Shown one piece after another: positions 11,280-23,305 of a stretch of DNA of 64,000 bases; within the stretch, counting starts at the first letter, position 1; every line of letters begins with the position of its first letter. The stretch is taken from positions 310,001 to 374,000 of the forward strand of contig MCGE01000018.1 of assembly GCA_002105175.1 (NCBI GenBank). Direction: 5' to 3'. Position numbers and translations under genes: made by a program. This stretch comes from Absidia repens (Eukaryota > Mucoromycota > Mucoromycetes > Mucorales > Cunninghamellaceae). The notes under the pieces are model-generated. The model did no database searches, was not told where the DNA came from, and saw only the letters and a program-made list of their open reading frames with translations.

Positions 11280-12519
11280 CTATTGTAGTAGTTCTTGCTT
11301 AGCAAACTTGGCACGGTTCCTCATGACAATACGATAGGCATCACGTTTTTGTTTGGTGTGGGACGCGGCTTGATGTTTGGTATCTCGGTCATCCTTTGCT
11401 TCTTGTTGTGCTAACGTCAGTGTCTGTCTCTCCTTTTCTTCTAGTTTGGCCTTCTTCGCTTGTTCGTGCGCTTTGTCTGTGGCTTTTTTGGCTTGTGCTT
11501 TGACTTCCTTATCAATTTTGCTATGATGCTTGGACTTGTGGGTGGATTTGGTCTTTTTGGATGGTGTCTGGTGGGCGGCAGATTCTGATTGCTGTTGTTG
11601 TGCAATCCATGCTTTTTCTCGTGCAACAGCAATGTCATCGGCGGCCTCCAATTGCTTCATATTAGCGGATGGGCTGGTTTTCGGCATCAGTGGCTCGACG
11701 GATTCTTTGTTATGGACAAGTGGCAAGTTGGATGTCAGTGACGTAGCGAGTTGGCTCAATTTACTTTGTGGTTGGAAATCGGTCTCCTCCCCAGCGGATG
11801 GTCCGGGATCGTCGGAAAGGGTATCAATATCACTATGGGACGAGATGTGGGCTACTTGAGATTGCTTATTATTAAGACTCAACTTCTTGCTTGCCGTGAT
11901 GGGCTCCTCCGGTTCTTGCGCTTGCGGTTCTTCAGACATTTGTTGGGCATAATCACTTTGGCTTGGCTCTGATTGGGATGTATCGGTGGCGTCATCGGCC
12001 GTTGCTTCGTTATCGACTTCAATAGTAAATGGGTAGCTTTGGGTCACATCATCGCGAGTGTGGCCGACGCTGATTTCAACATAGTATTGGCCGCTTTCCG
12101 TCACATCCACCAACCATTGGAATGGGAATTCTTCACCACTTTCATCGACATTTTGGCTATTCCAAGTTTGAATGGTTTTAACAAGACTAGCAAGGTAAAA
12201 TACATGGTTAAAAAAATGAGCGCATTCGGTTTGGATGATGAAATGAAAACTAACCTTTGATCCGCTTTGTACAGGTTGGCGTTCACGTTTTGATCATCTT
12301 CGTCGGGCATGTCTTCAACAACAAATGATATAGTATCCCCGGACTTGTAATGACTGTTTGGACCTGGTGATGAAAAGTAATCCATTTCGGCGACAATACT
12401 GGTGGCGGCGTATAAAAGACAAACAGTGATTCCCTGATATGTCAACTTTGCGAATATATTAGAATTAGTTTGTTTTACTGGATGCACTCTAGTTTAGTTT
12501 TTAGTAGTAATACCTTCAT
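11280..12519 (-). CDS. Secretory Kre9/Knh1-type domain protein with Lys-rich tail
   Basis: The proposed model has three exons: 12519-12514 (Met-Lys only), 12445-12255 and 12186-11280, giving 367 residues. The tiny first exon is inferred. With it the protein starts MKLTYQGITVCLLYAATSIVA, a good signal peptide. Without it the N-terminus is not hydrophobic. Residues about 25-120 (SSPGPNSHYKSGDTISF, then ADQR, then a TW motif, ending SGQYYVEISVGH) resemble the Ig-like Kre9/Knh1 N-terminal domain found in fungal cell-wall glucan-associated and GPI proteins. The rest is low-complexity, acidic then strongly Lys/Ala/Gln-rich with predicted coiled coil. It ends KFAKQELLQ with no GPI signal. A cell-wall role follows from the domain only. 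The charged tail is unusual for the family. Confidence 0.72.
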
Positions 12520-13700
12520 TGTATTGTAATAAAGACTATGTTTTTTTTATCACAGGAAAAACAGATTGAAATGAATGTATTGGGTGCTTTTTGAAAATGA
12601 ATGTACTGGGTTGGGATGCTGGGATGGCGTTGCGTTAGGTGTGTATCTATTTTGAATCAATCAAAAATATGGAAAACAAACAAAAATCACCAATTAATTT
12701 ACTGCTTTTAAATGTTTTGTATTTTAAGGGTTCAATAGTATGATGATGTGACACCTTGGATAGAATTAATGATTACTGACCATTCAAAATGAAAACAAGG
12801 AAGGGGTTTGGTTATCGACTCCTAAAGAAAACACACTCCTGTTGGCTTTTTTTAGGAAAAGAGGAGATCAATGTTTCCACTTCTTTATATTTAAAGTCTA
12901 ATATAAGGCCAAAGAATTTCATATATAAGTCTATCCCACCCTCCTTTTTTTTAAAAAAAAAAAGAAGAAATCTTTGGATTGTTACTGCGCGGAGTTTTAT
13001 GTCTGGTACCTGAATTTCTCCGTTTCATTAGCCAGATTGATGCATTAATAAAATTATCGATTGATCACTCTCACAAAAGTGCTTAATTTTATTTTATTTT
13101 ATTTTTCATAGGAATGTTTGATTAAATTTTCTCACTAGTGAACGAAATACTGATTTTATTTAATTCCAGGCAAATGAAAACGTATTACTGTATTCTTGTC
13201 AATAGATACTATAAAAAGAAAATACATGATAAAATATGAAAACAACAAGACCAGCCAATAAAAAAGGAGGTGCCTATGTATCATGTCATATGTATCATTG
13301 CAATTAATCAACAATAGAAGAATTGGCGTTGAGATACCAAAGCGATGGAATCTGAGCCATGTTCTTTTACTTTTCCATCACTCCCCCCCTTTCATCCCGT
13401 ATTTGACATTTCTTTTTATATGAATCATAGTATTGAATTCAAACCTTGATCGCCCGCTCGGGCTTTTTCGCATTTTGGTATAATGTCGTTCTCCAGAGGA
13501 AGGGGTAGTTTTTTTTTTTTTTTTTTAAAAAAAAAAAGAAAGTCAGATGTCCTCAGTATTAAGAGTATTCATAACCCAATAATTTTGGAATGTAAGTTAA
13601 TACTAGATCAGCAACTTACGCCTATCATAGTGGGTTAAGGCGATAGATGCTTTATTGAGGCGTTACATAGCGGCGAAAGAAAAAAAAAAGGCAATATTCA
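12520..13700. other. Intergenic, no gene seen
   Basis: The first part is the presumed promoter of the Kre9-domain gene. The rest is AT-rich. It contains two T-run/A-run palindromes (12945-12963 and 13509-13537). No protein-like frames with good codon content were found on either strand. Confidence 0.5.
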
Positions 13701-15040
13701 GTACTCTTAATATAGGCAAACGAATAATAATAAAGAAGATGTTTGTGTGATAAATATCTCTTGTTCCGGACCAAAATGGTCTACAGAATCTCAGGAACAT
13801 CTGTATAGAGGGGGAAAAAGGTAGACGATAGGATGTCGTTACATTCACATATGTATCAAGAAAGAGAAATGTATATGAAAATCCTCGATGACAGTAATCA
13901 ACCGTTTAAACAACAGTAACCGAGGAATATGATAGGAACAGTGAAGAAATATTGGTAAACAAGTAAACTAACGTCGTTGTTTTTTTTTAAAAAAAAAAAA
14001 AAAGTAAAAAAAAAAAAAAGACAAGCATGAAACTGAATCTAAAAATAATTGTAATACTGGCCTAAAGATGGAAGGAAGGCGGATTACAGAGCAAGGAAAT
14101 ATATTTTATTGGCGTATATATGTAAACAGAAGAGAGATCAATGCTATTTTAAAAAATAAATTTAAGCTGAAGGCTGACTAAAGATAAACAGAGGCTGGTA
14201 ACTATATATATAAAACAGACTGATGATAAGGTGGTAAATGAAAGGACATATTTTATTGACTATAAATATAACAAAGTGAGTGGGACAAAAACTATTCCAA
14301 AGGAACGGACACTGATGTAGAACGGCAAAATGTAGAAAGGGATTAAATGCCATGTGGGACTGAATGGAAGTAAAACTACCTGAGAGATGCATACATAATG
14401 TACAAGAGTGTATGTTTAATAGAAAGACATGTTTTATTTTGAAACTTATTGGGTAAAAAACTAAGGAAGCAGGTTCGTTGTGATGGGTGGGGGTATAATG
14501 GAGTAAACATGAGAGAGATTAATAAACGATTTAAACAAACGACAATACGAATATAAATGGAGAATTTCAAAGGGGATCCCAGTATACTGTACAGTACAAG
14601 ATCAAAGAGATATGTTTTTATTGAAGTATAACAATTCATCTAATGGGCGATTGCAAAAAGGGAGTTCTTTGTACATGATATGAGAGACTAATGTAATATT
14701 TTTCATTGAGTACAGTAAAAAGAGACATATTTTATTCATATATAGATATAAACTATGGGTAAACTAACACTAAACTAAGCTAATGAAGACTCCAAAAAGC
14801 CAACAATGGTGGTTCTAAATCCTGGATCCAAAATGAAAGGGGTTCCCCATGCATGTTGTAATCCCTGAGCTGAAATCCCTTCTAAACTAGTCCCGACACT
14901 AATCTAAGTCCAATATAACCTGAAAGAAGTTGAGTGGTAAAGAAAAAAAAAAAAAAAAAAAAAAAAAAAGAGAGAAAGAAAATGAAAAGAAAGAGGAAAA
15001 GAAAAAAAGAAATGGATGAAATAAATTCATGTGGGCGGGA
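13701..15040 (-). repeat. Dispersed non-coding repeat, copy E (inverted)
   Basis: On the minus strand the order matches the other copies: CCCGCCCACATGAATTT (15040-15022), T-tract (about 14968-14942), then a core at 14942-14715. The core has the CAGCTCAGGGATTACAACATGC and GGGGAACCCCTTTCATTTTG equivalents and TGAATAAAATATGTCTC. A tail with repeated AATAAA words then runs toward lower coordinates (around 14620, 14440 and 14250). The low-coordinate end is diffuse and is set only approximately. T/A palindromes occur in the tail region (13980-14003). Confidence 0.7.
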
Positions 15041-15606
15041 TTTGAAATGTTTTGTGTTCACTCTCATTTCAGTTGGGTGCCATTTTTTTGAGCTTGGGGC
15101 AATGGCAATTAGACCAGAATCACTTTCAACGTCATTAAATCAACAGGCCCAATAACTTAAAAGAATAAATAAAAAAAAGACATCAAAAAGTACATGTTGA
15201 ATGAATGGTTTTTATTTTTGTTTGCTATGTATAGATCAACGTAAAAAAATCAAATTGTTTTCATAATGCATTCATAAAAAGGTACTAAGCATCCTAAATC
15301 TAAAAAATCCTAGTATTTTTTGTTTTCCGAACATGTTGAGACGTTCTATAAAGTGTGTGCGGAGGGGGAGGGGTTAAATAACAAAAGGGACCAAAAGATC
15401 CCATTTCAAGAGATGGTGTATATAAAAAAAAACAAAATAAGAGGATGGATGGGAGGGGATAAAAGGTGGGATAGAAAAAGGTTGAAAATTCCAATTCAGA
15501 GTACATCATGATAAAATGAAGATTACTATATTACAAAAGGGTTAAGAGAGGTGATAAAAAGAGGGGGATGCGAGTGGAAAGGGGCCAGAAACATGGACCA
15601 CGACGC
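15041..15606. other. 3' flank of the SAH hydrolase gene
   Basis: No gene is supported. The sequence is AT-rich with A- and G-rich runs. AATAAA-type words occur on both strands (for example near 15168 and 15205) and may serve the minus-strand SAH hydrolase gene. Confidence 0.5.
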
Positions 15607-17141
<1,535 letters not shown>

Positions 17142-17372
17142 GATGTTATAATAAAGAGATTCTTTAGTGAAAGAGAAGTAAAAAAAAAAAAAGCAGAAAA
17201 AAAAAGAGACGCGCCGCTTTATAAATTTTTCAAGTGGAGAAAATTGATTGGCCAATAAAAAAAATTTTCATCTTTCCATCTGTTTTCAAAAAATCGGCCA
17301 CTTCCTCCAGGACACAAGAAAAAAAAAAAGATGAGCTGTGGCTTGAAAAGGTAATTGGTTGAAAAAACCCAG

Positions 17373-17410
17373 ATCTCCCCTAAATTTTTTTTTAAAAAAT
17401 TTGGGGAGAT
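17373..17410. repeat. 38-bp near-perfect palindrome upstream of SAH1
   Basis: The arms ATCTCCCC and GGGGAGAT enclose AAATTTTTTTTTAAAAAATTT with one unpaired base. It can form a hairpin or cruciform. It lies between the divergently placed upstream region of SAH1 and the 3' end of the Kei1-like gene. The function is unknown. Confidence 0.7.
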
Positions 17411-17902
17411 TTATACCATCTATGTGAAACGTGGGCGTACTGGATCATTCTCTTTGGTGGGCTCAAAATCAAACATGCTCGGCCATTCATCATCAGTCGT
17501 GCACTGTTTACCACTCATTATTATCATCTTCATTACAAAAACCAGCCGTCTTTCAAGTAAACCAAATTTATATTTTCCTTTTTTTTCTTTCCCCTAATGC
17601 GCGGAGAATCATAAATCACATGGCTAGCACTGTGTCACCATTCTGTTCAACCTTTCTACACATACATATATGCTCCACATAAAAATGATTGCATATAGGT
17701 CCCCCATTCACCCACTACTGAGGAAGCGCTGCACATATACTATCATCATTATGTATCAAAATATTGCACATACAATCGTTTTTATTAATAGTGGTAATAA
17801 ATGCAATTTACAGTAAAAATTCAATGGGAGAAGGAACGAAGGAAGGCAGGGGGAGGGGAAATGGTATACAAAAATAAAGAAGCAACAACTACACTAAAAA
17901 AG
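17411..17902. other. Intergenic between Kei1-like gene and SAH1 promoter
   Basis: No coding sequence is supported. TTTATT near 17780 is a plausible minus-strand polyadenylation signal for the Kei1-like gene. Confidence 0.5.
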
Positions 17903-18726
17903 CTATTCAAATTCTCGATCAATGGACAATTTAGAATATTGATGACCCAAAGACCGATAATAGCTGGTGATTACAAATGCAAAGTATACCTACGTATATT
18001 AGAGAAACAGACAAAAAAATTATATGACAGATCAATGAATGAATCAAAAAGTCTTCGTTTTCACTTACGTGAACCAAACGCAGCACAACTAATACACAAA
18101 TACTGACAATACTTTCCATCCTGAAGACATCGTCATGCTCTTTTTGCTTTACAAGATCGTCTGCAAGTTCGGGTAAACTGTGGTCAGTAAATGCGTACCA
18201 TTTTGTAGCAAACCATATCGTTGTTGCTGTGCTGATGATACAATCCAACCAATAGAATATCATGTACAGTCGAATCATTTTCATGTCCACCTACATCATA
18301 CACACACAAAAAAAAAGGATCATTAACAGTCTGCTCTTTGCCTTTTTCCAATCACCCATTTTACCGTATGAAGACCATAAAGTCCATATGCACACACAAA
18401 TACTGCCAATAATGAATAAATATATACTGCGAAAGCCACGGGGTCGGAAAAGTCAAAGGATATCAGACCATAGAAACCAGATAGCTTGTTAAGCTATAGT
18501 ACATTAAGTTAGTAACACTACTTAAATACATTCATTGAAGTTCATCAAAACTTACGATGCCAAAGATAGTGATAATGAGCACACCTATATATAACAATAA
18601 AGTCCAATAAATAAATATCAATCCAATTTTGAAACAGAAAAAAAAAGTTTGCTCTTATAATCTTCTTTTCTTACCGGTGCTAAGAGGAATAGAGAAACAG
18701 CATGTTTGCGGTTTTGAGAAGCTCAT
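17903..18726 (-). CDS. KEI1: Kei1-like inositol phosphorylceramide synthase regulatory subunit
   Basis: Five exons (18726-18675, 18584-18556, 18493-18365, 18290-18069, 17989-17903) join in phase to 172 residues. The protein has four hydrophobic segments. The family pattern is clear: CCFSIPLSTGVLIITIFGIL, NKLSGFYGLISFDFSDPVAF, IYSLLAVFVCAYGLYGLH, then LYMIFYWLDCIISTATTIWF followed by KWYAF. It ends with a charged loop, VYFAFVITSYYRSLG and a short basic/acidic tail. Kei1 binds the catalytic Aur1 subunit in the Golgi and is needed for sphingolipid synthesis in yeast. The match is to family features recalled, not to a search. Hypothetical longer N-terminal start at 18837 is possible but less family-like. 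Confidence 0.85.
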
Positions 18727-19228
18727 GATAAACAAGTCTTCTGAATTGGAGAAACCTGAGAAGAAAGAAGTTTCTGTTTTTTTACGCTTTCTTGACTTTC
18801 CTGGTGCGGAAATTGAATCCCCGAACGTCACCATCAATTGGTTTTCGTCGCCATTGCATTACCCTTCAATGCTCCCATGACTCCCTCTCCCCTTCTTATC
18901 GTTTTATGAGTATGGACCAAAAAAAAAAAAAAAAAAAAAAGCAATATATTATGCTCATTTCGTTTACTATAACTTGATGATATTGAATTTATTGTATGTA
19001 GTTTACCCCTGATTATATAATAATAAATGAATGGGTTGTACATTTTACAAAAAAGGCACAAAGCGGAGTATTTGAATATTTTTATTATTACTGCTATTTT
19101 GAAAATTAAAAATAAAGGGAAACATATTTACAGGGAAGGTAGAAAAGAAGAAGAATATAAAAATAAAAATAAAAAACTATAGAAAAATAAAATAGAAACT
19201 TAAAAACTAAAAAAAAAAAAGAGTCAAA
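18727..19228. other. Intergenic
   Basis: About 500 bases with no supported gene. An A-tract lies near 18920-18940. TTTATT words near 19078 and an A-rich run at 19150-19215 probably belong to the 3' UTR of the zinc-finger gene. Confidence 0.5.
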
Positions 19229-20362
19229 TCAAATGGCATTGCCTTTGACAGGACGTTGGAAAGATTCATGAATGGGCATTAGTTTTTGACGAAAAGCGGC
19301 AACCTGAGCAGAGAGACTTGGAGAATTGGTTTTGTTGGGTTGAATAGCAGGTAAAACCAAGTCATCATCGTCGTCGACTTGGTCGTCGTTATCATCATCA
19401 GCATTTGTTTGCGTATGTGGTTTCTGGGAAGAAAATTTACCAAAACCTTGTAAAGCTTCATATTCATCAGAGGTAATATCTACAACAGCAGGTGGGCTTT
19501 TGGCCAGCGGGTGCAATTGGTGTTGCTCTTCTGCATTCTCTTCCTTCAGGCTATGGATAGGTGCTTGTAAATCAGCGGCAGATAAACGACGACGACCATG
19601 ATCAAACGATCGGAAAGATTGAGAATCGCTTGATAAAGTGGATGATGTGGAAGATGTTGACTGTAAAGATCCACGACGATAAAATAAAGCTGATGATGAT
19701 GCTGATGATGTTGAAGATGATAGAGGGGGAGGGGGAGGCATATTATAATAAGAAGGGGAACGGAAAGCGGTTAATGGTGGTTCTTCAGGGGAGTCAGGTA
19801 ATGATGGTGATTTTGATAAAGGTGGAGGGTAATAAGAGTGACTGTAGGACATTCGTCTAGGTAAAGGTAAGGTACGGCTTTGCATCATGCTTGCCGGTGG
19901 AGGCGACGGTGACCTCCATTGATTGTATTGTGTGGTAGGGTGGATGCTATGTGATCGATTTTTTTTAAATCCATCAGTATATTCATCTTCCGACCAGTCA
20001 TTGTTCACAGCAGAAGTTGATTTACGGCGGTTTTTGGCTGCTGGTTTAGGGGATGACTTTCTTTTACCACTTCGATTATGAGTTTGTGTATGCTGCATCA
20101 TATTATCGAATCGGCTGAACATACGACCACATTCTGGCACTACACATTTATATGGTTTCTATTTTCATATAAAAAAAAATAGTCAGACCAAAGAAATAAA
20201 TAAAAATAAAATAAAATTAAGACTTACCTCTCCTGTGTGTTTCCTTGCGTGTCTTGCCAAATGTTCACTTCTGGTGAACACCATATCACAATCACCAAAC
20301 CCAGTACAACGGAATAGTTTAGGTTCAGATTTTCGACCAGTGGACTTTTTTCTCGGTGCCAT
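19229..20362 (-). CDS. C2H2 zinc-finger transcription factor (Msn2/Rgm1/Usv1-like fingers)
   Basis: Two exons (20362-20228 and 20158-19229) give 354 residues. Two tandem C2H2 fingers lie at the N-terminus (about residues 18-75). The first reads [20 protein letters not shown] then RHARKH, then the TGEKPYKC linker and [20 protein letters not shown] then TH. The intron falls in the linker. The finger helix pattern (RSEHLARH and RFDNMMQH) is that of fungal stress and carbon-response factors that bind short C/G-rich sites. A basic stretch ([17 protein letters not shown]) follows as a likely nuclear localisation signal, then a long Ser/Pro-rich disordered region and an acidic patch near residue 300. 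Which paralogue it represents cannot be decided. Confidence 0.88.
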
Positions 20363-21337
20363 TATTGTCGATTTAATATGTTTGGTAAATTGAGAAAAAA
20401 ATTAAAAAATAAAAATATATATATATGTATAAAAAGGGAAGAGAGGAAAGAAAAAGAAGAAGAATATCTTGAATTCATTGCTACAAAAAGGTGTCATCGT
20501 TTTACTCAGATTAACTGAGACATGGTCAGGGCCCAAAAAAAATCCCCCCCCCATGAGTGAGTGACACATGTGTTTTCGAAACTCCGGAGTGAGACACTTT
20601 TCAGAAAAAAATGAGAAATATCCCCTATATGTTTTTACCAAATCGTTTAAAATAATCGACCAAATCATTATTTAATACTATATTGATGTTCTTCATGTAC
20701 TTTTTTTTCTGTTTGATAATATTCATTGACGACGACTATGGACAAAACGAACCAAAATCGAGGGGGAAGACTATCGGTCGGCGATTAAAAAGTGGCCCAT
20801 GCGACTTTTTTTGACAGACCTAGAATGCAGGCACGTGCCGCGTGGCCTTGGGAAAATATTCTGTTTTACTCAAATGCTGATCTGTGTATTGCTATATACT
20901 TTAGCTGTCATTGCGAAGCTCGGTGAAAACTATATTACATTAGAATTCTCATTGCAATTCCACCACCCACTTTTGGATTTTTTCTATCAAAGCAAGTGTT
21001 ATGACCTTCTTGGTGGTTTCACTTTTTTTTTTTATTCGCCGCATTTTTTTTTGCCAAGTTGAAACAGACCTCCTTTTTTGGTCGATCAACTAAGGGATTC
21101 CTTTTCCCTTTTTAAACGATAGATACGACCCTGGTATCATTTAAATTAAATTTCGAATGCGGATAGTGGAATGTTTAAAAAAATGGGAGATTATGTGTGT
21201 GTTAACCGCTGTATATGATAAAGCTGGTGTTTACTATTCAATACAGCACAGGGGCATCATTGTAATAGATACTTTTTGATATGGTTCCTTTGGTTTTTGA
21301 CATCATTCCAAGTGGTCGATCCATCTTTCATTGGTGC
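20363..21337. other. Intergenic, promoter side of the zinc-finger gene
   Basis: No gene is supported. It contains AT-rich DNA, a C-run near 20543, and a CACGTG word near 20832. Open frames here are AT-biased and do not look like proteins. Confidence 0.5.
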
Positions 21338-21508
21338 TTAATCAGGTTCAAAACGACATGCAGTACAATGCTCTAGATTCATACATTCGTCATCCATCCC
21401 ACTCAAACATAAGGAACAATATTGGTATCGTGTGACTTTTTTGACACCAATCTCTTTTTTTTTTCTGGTTTTGTTCGGAGCTGTCAGAAAAGTGGCATTG
21501 TGCGGCAT
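21338..21508 (-). CDS. Possible 56-residue Cys-rich peptide
   Basis: This is an uninterrupted ATG-to-TAA frame below usual ORF cut-offs. It starts MPHNATFLTAPNKTRKKKEI. The C-terminal half is YQYCSLCLSGMDDECMNLEH then CTACRFEPD, giving CxxC-x7-C-x6-CxxC spacing that could bind zinc. Codon content is protein-like, unlike the neighbouring frames. It could be a real small protein, or the last exon of a longer gene whose upstream exons I cannot see. No family is recognised. Confidence 0.4.
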   Translation of the reverse strand: MPHNATFLTAPNKTRKKKEIGVKKVTRYQYCSLCLSGMDDECMNLEHCTACRFEPD

Positions 21509-21958
21509 TTAAATCTCGTTTTTCTTTTTCCTTTTCCCAAGTTTAAAAAAAAGTGATCTATCCTTTAATAAGATATTCACTAACCTCTCATGAAGTATCA
21601 AAATACTGAATGATCTGTTTATATATAAAAAAATTCACTTTGTCTGAATTGCAACTTAAAAACCATCTATCAACGACCTTCGCGTGTAGAGAACAGAATA
21701 TGTGTTTTCTCTTCATTTTAAACCAGTGCCTATGGCGATGATCAATAAAAGTTTGAATAGACTCATCTTTTTTAAACAACGATGCTATCGTGATGGTAGT
21801 GGCGATTACCATTTGTGTGAGAAAAAAAATAGGTACGGTATTTTTGCCACCATTACCGTTATTCACTTTTGTTGTGAATTCCAATCGAGGTGACCCAACG
21901 CTTCATTCCGTGGGTGGCAAAAAAAGGAAGAACCAGGCCATGACTTTGGGAAAATTTT
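21509..21958. other. Intergenic
   Basis: No supported gene. Mixed AT-rich sequence runs up to the CCGCACGCGTGAATTC block that opens the next dispersed repeat. Confidence 0.45.
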
Positions 21959-22862
21959 CAAATACCGCACGCGTGAATTCTATTTTTCGGCCATTTTTTA
22001 TATTTTTCACACTTTTTCTTTTTCTTTCTTCTTCTTTTTCTTCATCATTCAACTTCTATGAGTTTATGTTGGACTTAGATTAGTGTCAGGACTAGTTTAG
22101 AAGAGATTTCAGTTCAGGGATTACAACATGCATGGGGAACCTCTTTCATTTTGGATTCAGATTTTTGGAGCCACCATTAGTTAGCTTACTGAAATCTTCA
22201 ATAACATAGTTTAGTTTTAGTTTGTCCATAGTTCGTATCTACATCTGAATAAAATATGTCTCTTTTTACATGCTTCAGTAAAATATGTCCCGTTAGTCTC
22301 TTTATCTCATCTTGTACTGGAGATCCATTTTTTTGCATCACCCTTTTATATCAGTGCTCACGGTCATTATCGCTCAGTAAAAGATATCTCTTTAGCCATT
22401 CTCATGCCATGTATAATTTGTATAATACTTTTTTCAATCGTCATTTGGAATAAAGTCAACTATTTTTAACCTTGAAGCAAAGATCCCTTCCCCCAGTCGT
22501 CTTCCTCATACTTTCACCATGTAGATCCCTTACTAGTACTGCCTCCATCTATTAGATTAGTGTTGACTATCATCAAGACGTTTCAATAAACATGCTTTTT
22601 TTTTATCAACAATTCTCTGACTTCGTATAGAGAGCAAGAAACACCATCATTATCTTCTTTCTAGCACGGTAGTACTACTCTCTCTTTCTCTTCTCCGTCT
22701 AGAGCCTGAGTGATTAGTTGACAGTCGTAGGTCACTTGATGTGATATATAGACCTATTTACTGTTCAACCATCCATATTACTTAATTAATAATCTAGGTC
22801 GTGTGATGAATGTAGCCTTCCCTTTAAAATATTTACCCTGCTCTCTGCATACACGCCCAACA
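21959..22862 (+). repeat. Dispersed non-coding repeat, copy B
   Basis: It begins CCGCACGCGTGAATTC at 21965, then a T/C-rich tract, then the core 22040-22275 (CTTCATCATTCAACTTC, GGGATTACAACATGCATGGG, TGAATAAAATATGTCTCTTT). The tail has further AATAAA words and ends around the AATCTAGGTCGTGTGATGAA segment, equivalent to AACCTAGGTCGCACAGTCAA of copy A. The last T-tract is not conserved here. No ORF is shared with other copies. Confidence 0.75.
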
Positions 22863-23305
22863 TATTTCAAGTAACATCCCGGTCCTGCCCTTTCCGACCT
22901 CAATAAAGCATCATTGCATTCTATTCATAATGTACAGTAATAAACATTTATAATGAACGTGTGTGGTGTGTGGGGTACGTATGTATGACATCTTAACAAT
23001 AGTACGCATCACAAATATCGCTCGCTCTAACGGTAGCATGCAAATACCAATACGCTTTACAAAAAAAAAAAAAAAAAAAAACGAAGAGGAGACATTTTTT
23101 TATTGCACTTTTGAATTTTTTATTTATTTGGAATATGTATGAGGATAAAATAATATAAATGATATACAAAAGGGTAAACAACAATAACAAAACAAAAACA
23201 AAATTGTTTGCATGTAACTATAACAGATGAGGTACTAATAAAAACTAGGATAGATAGATAATAATAAGGGGGTGGCCGGTAACGTGTCGGGGGAGAGGAG
23301 AAGTC
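22863..23305. other. 3' flank of the kinesin gene
   Basis: No gene is supported. There is an A-tract near 23060-23080. TTTATT and ATTTATTT words near 23098-23130 are candidate minus-strand polyadenylation signals for the kinesin gene. Confidence 0.5.
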
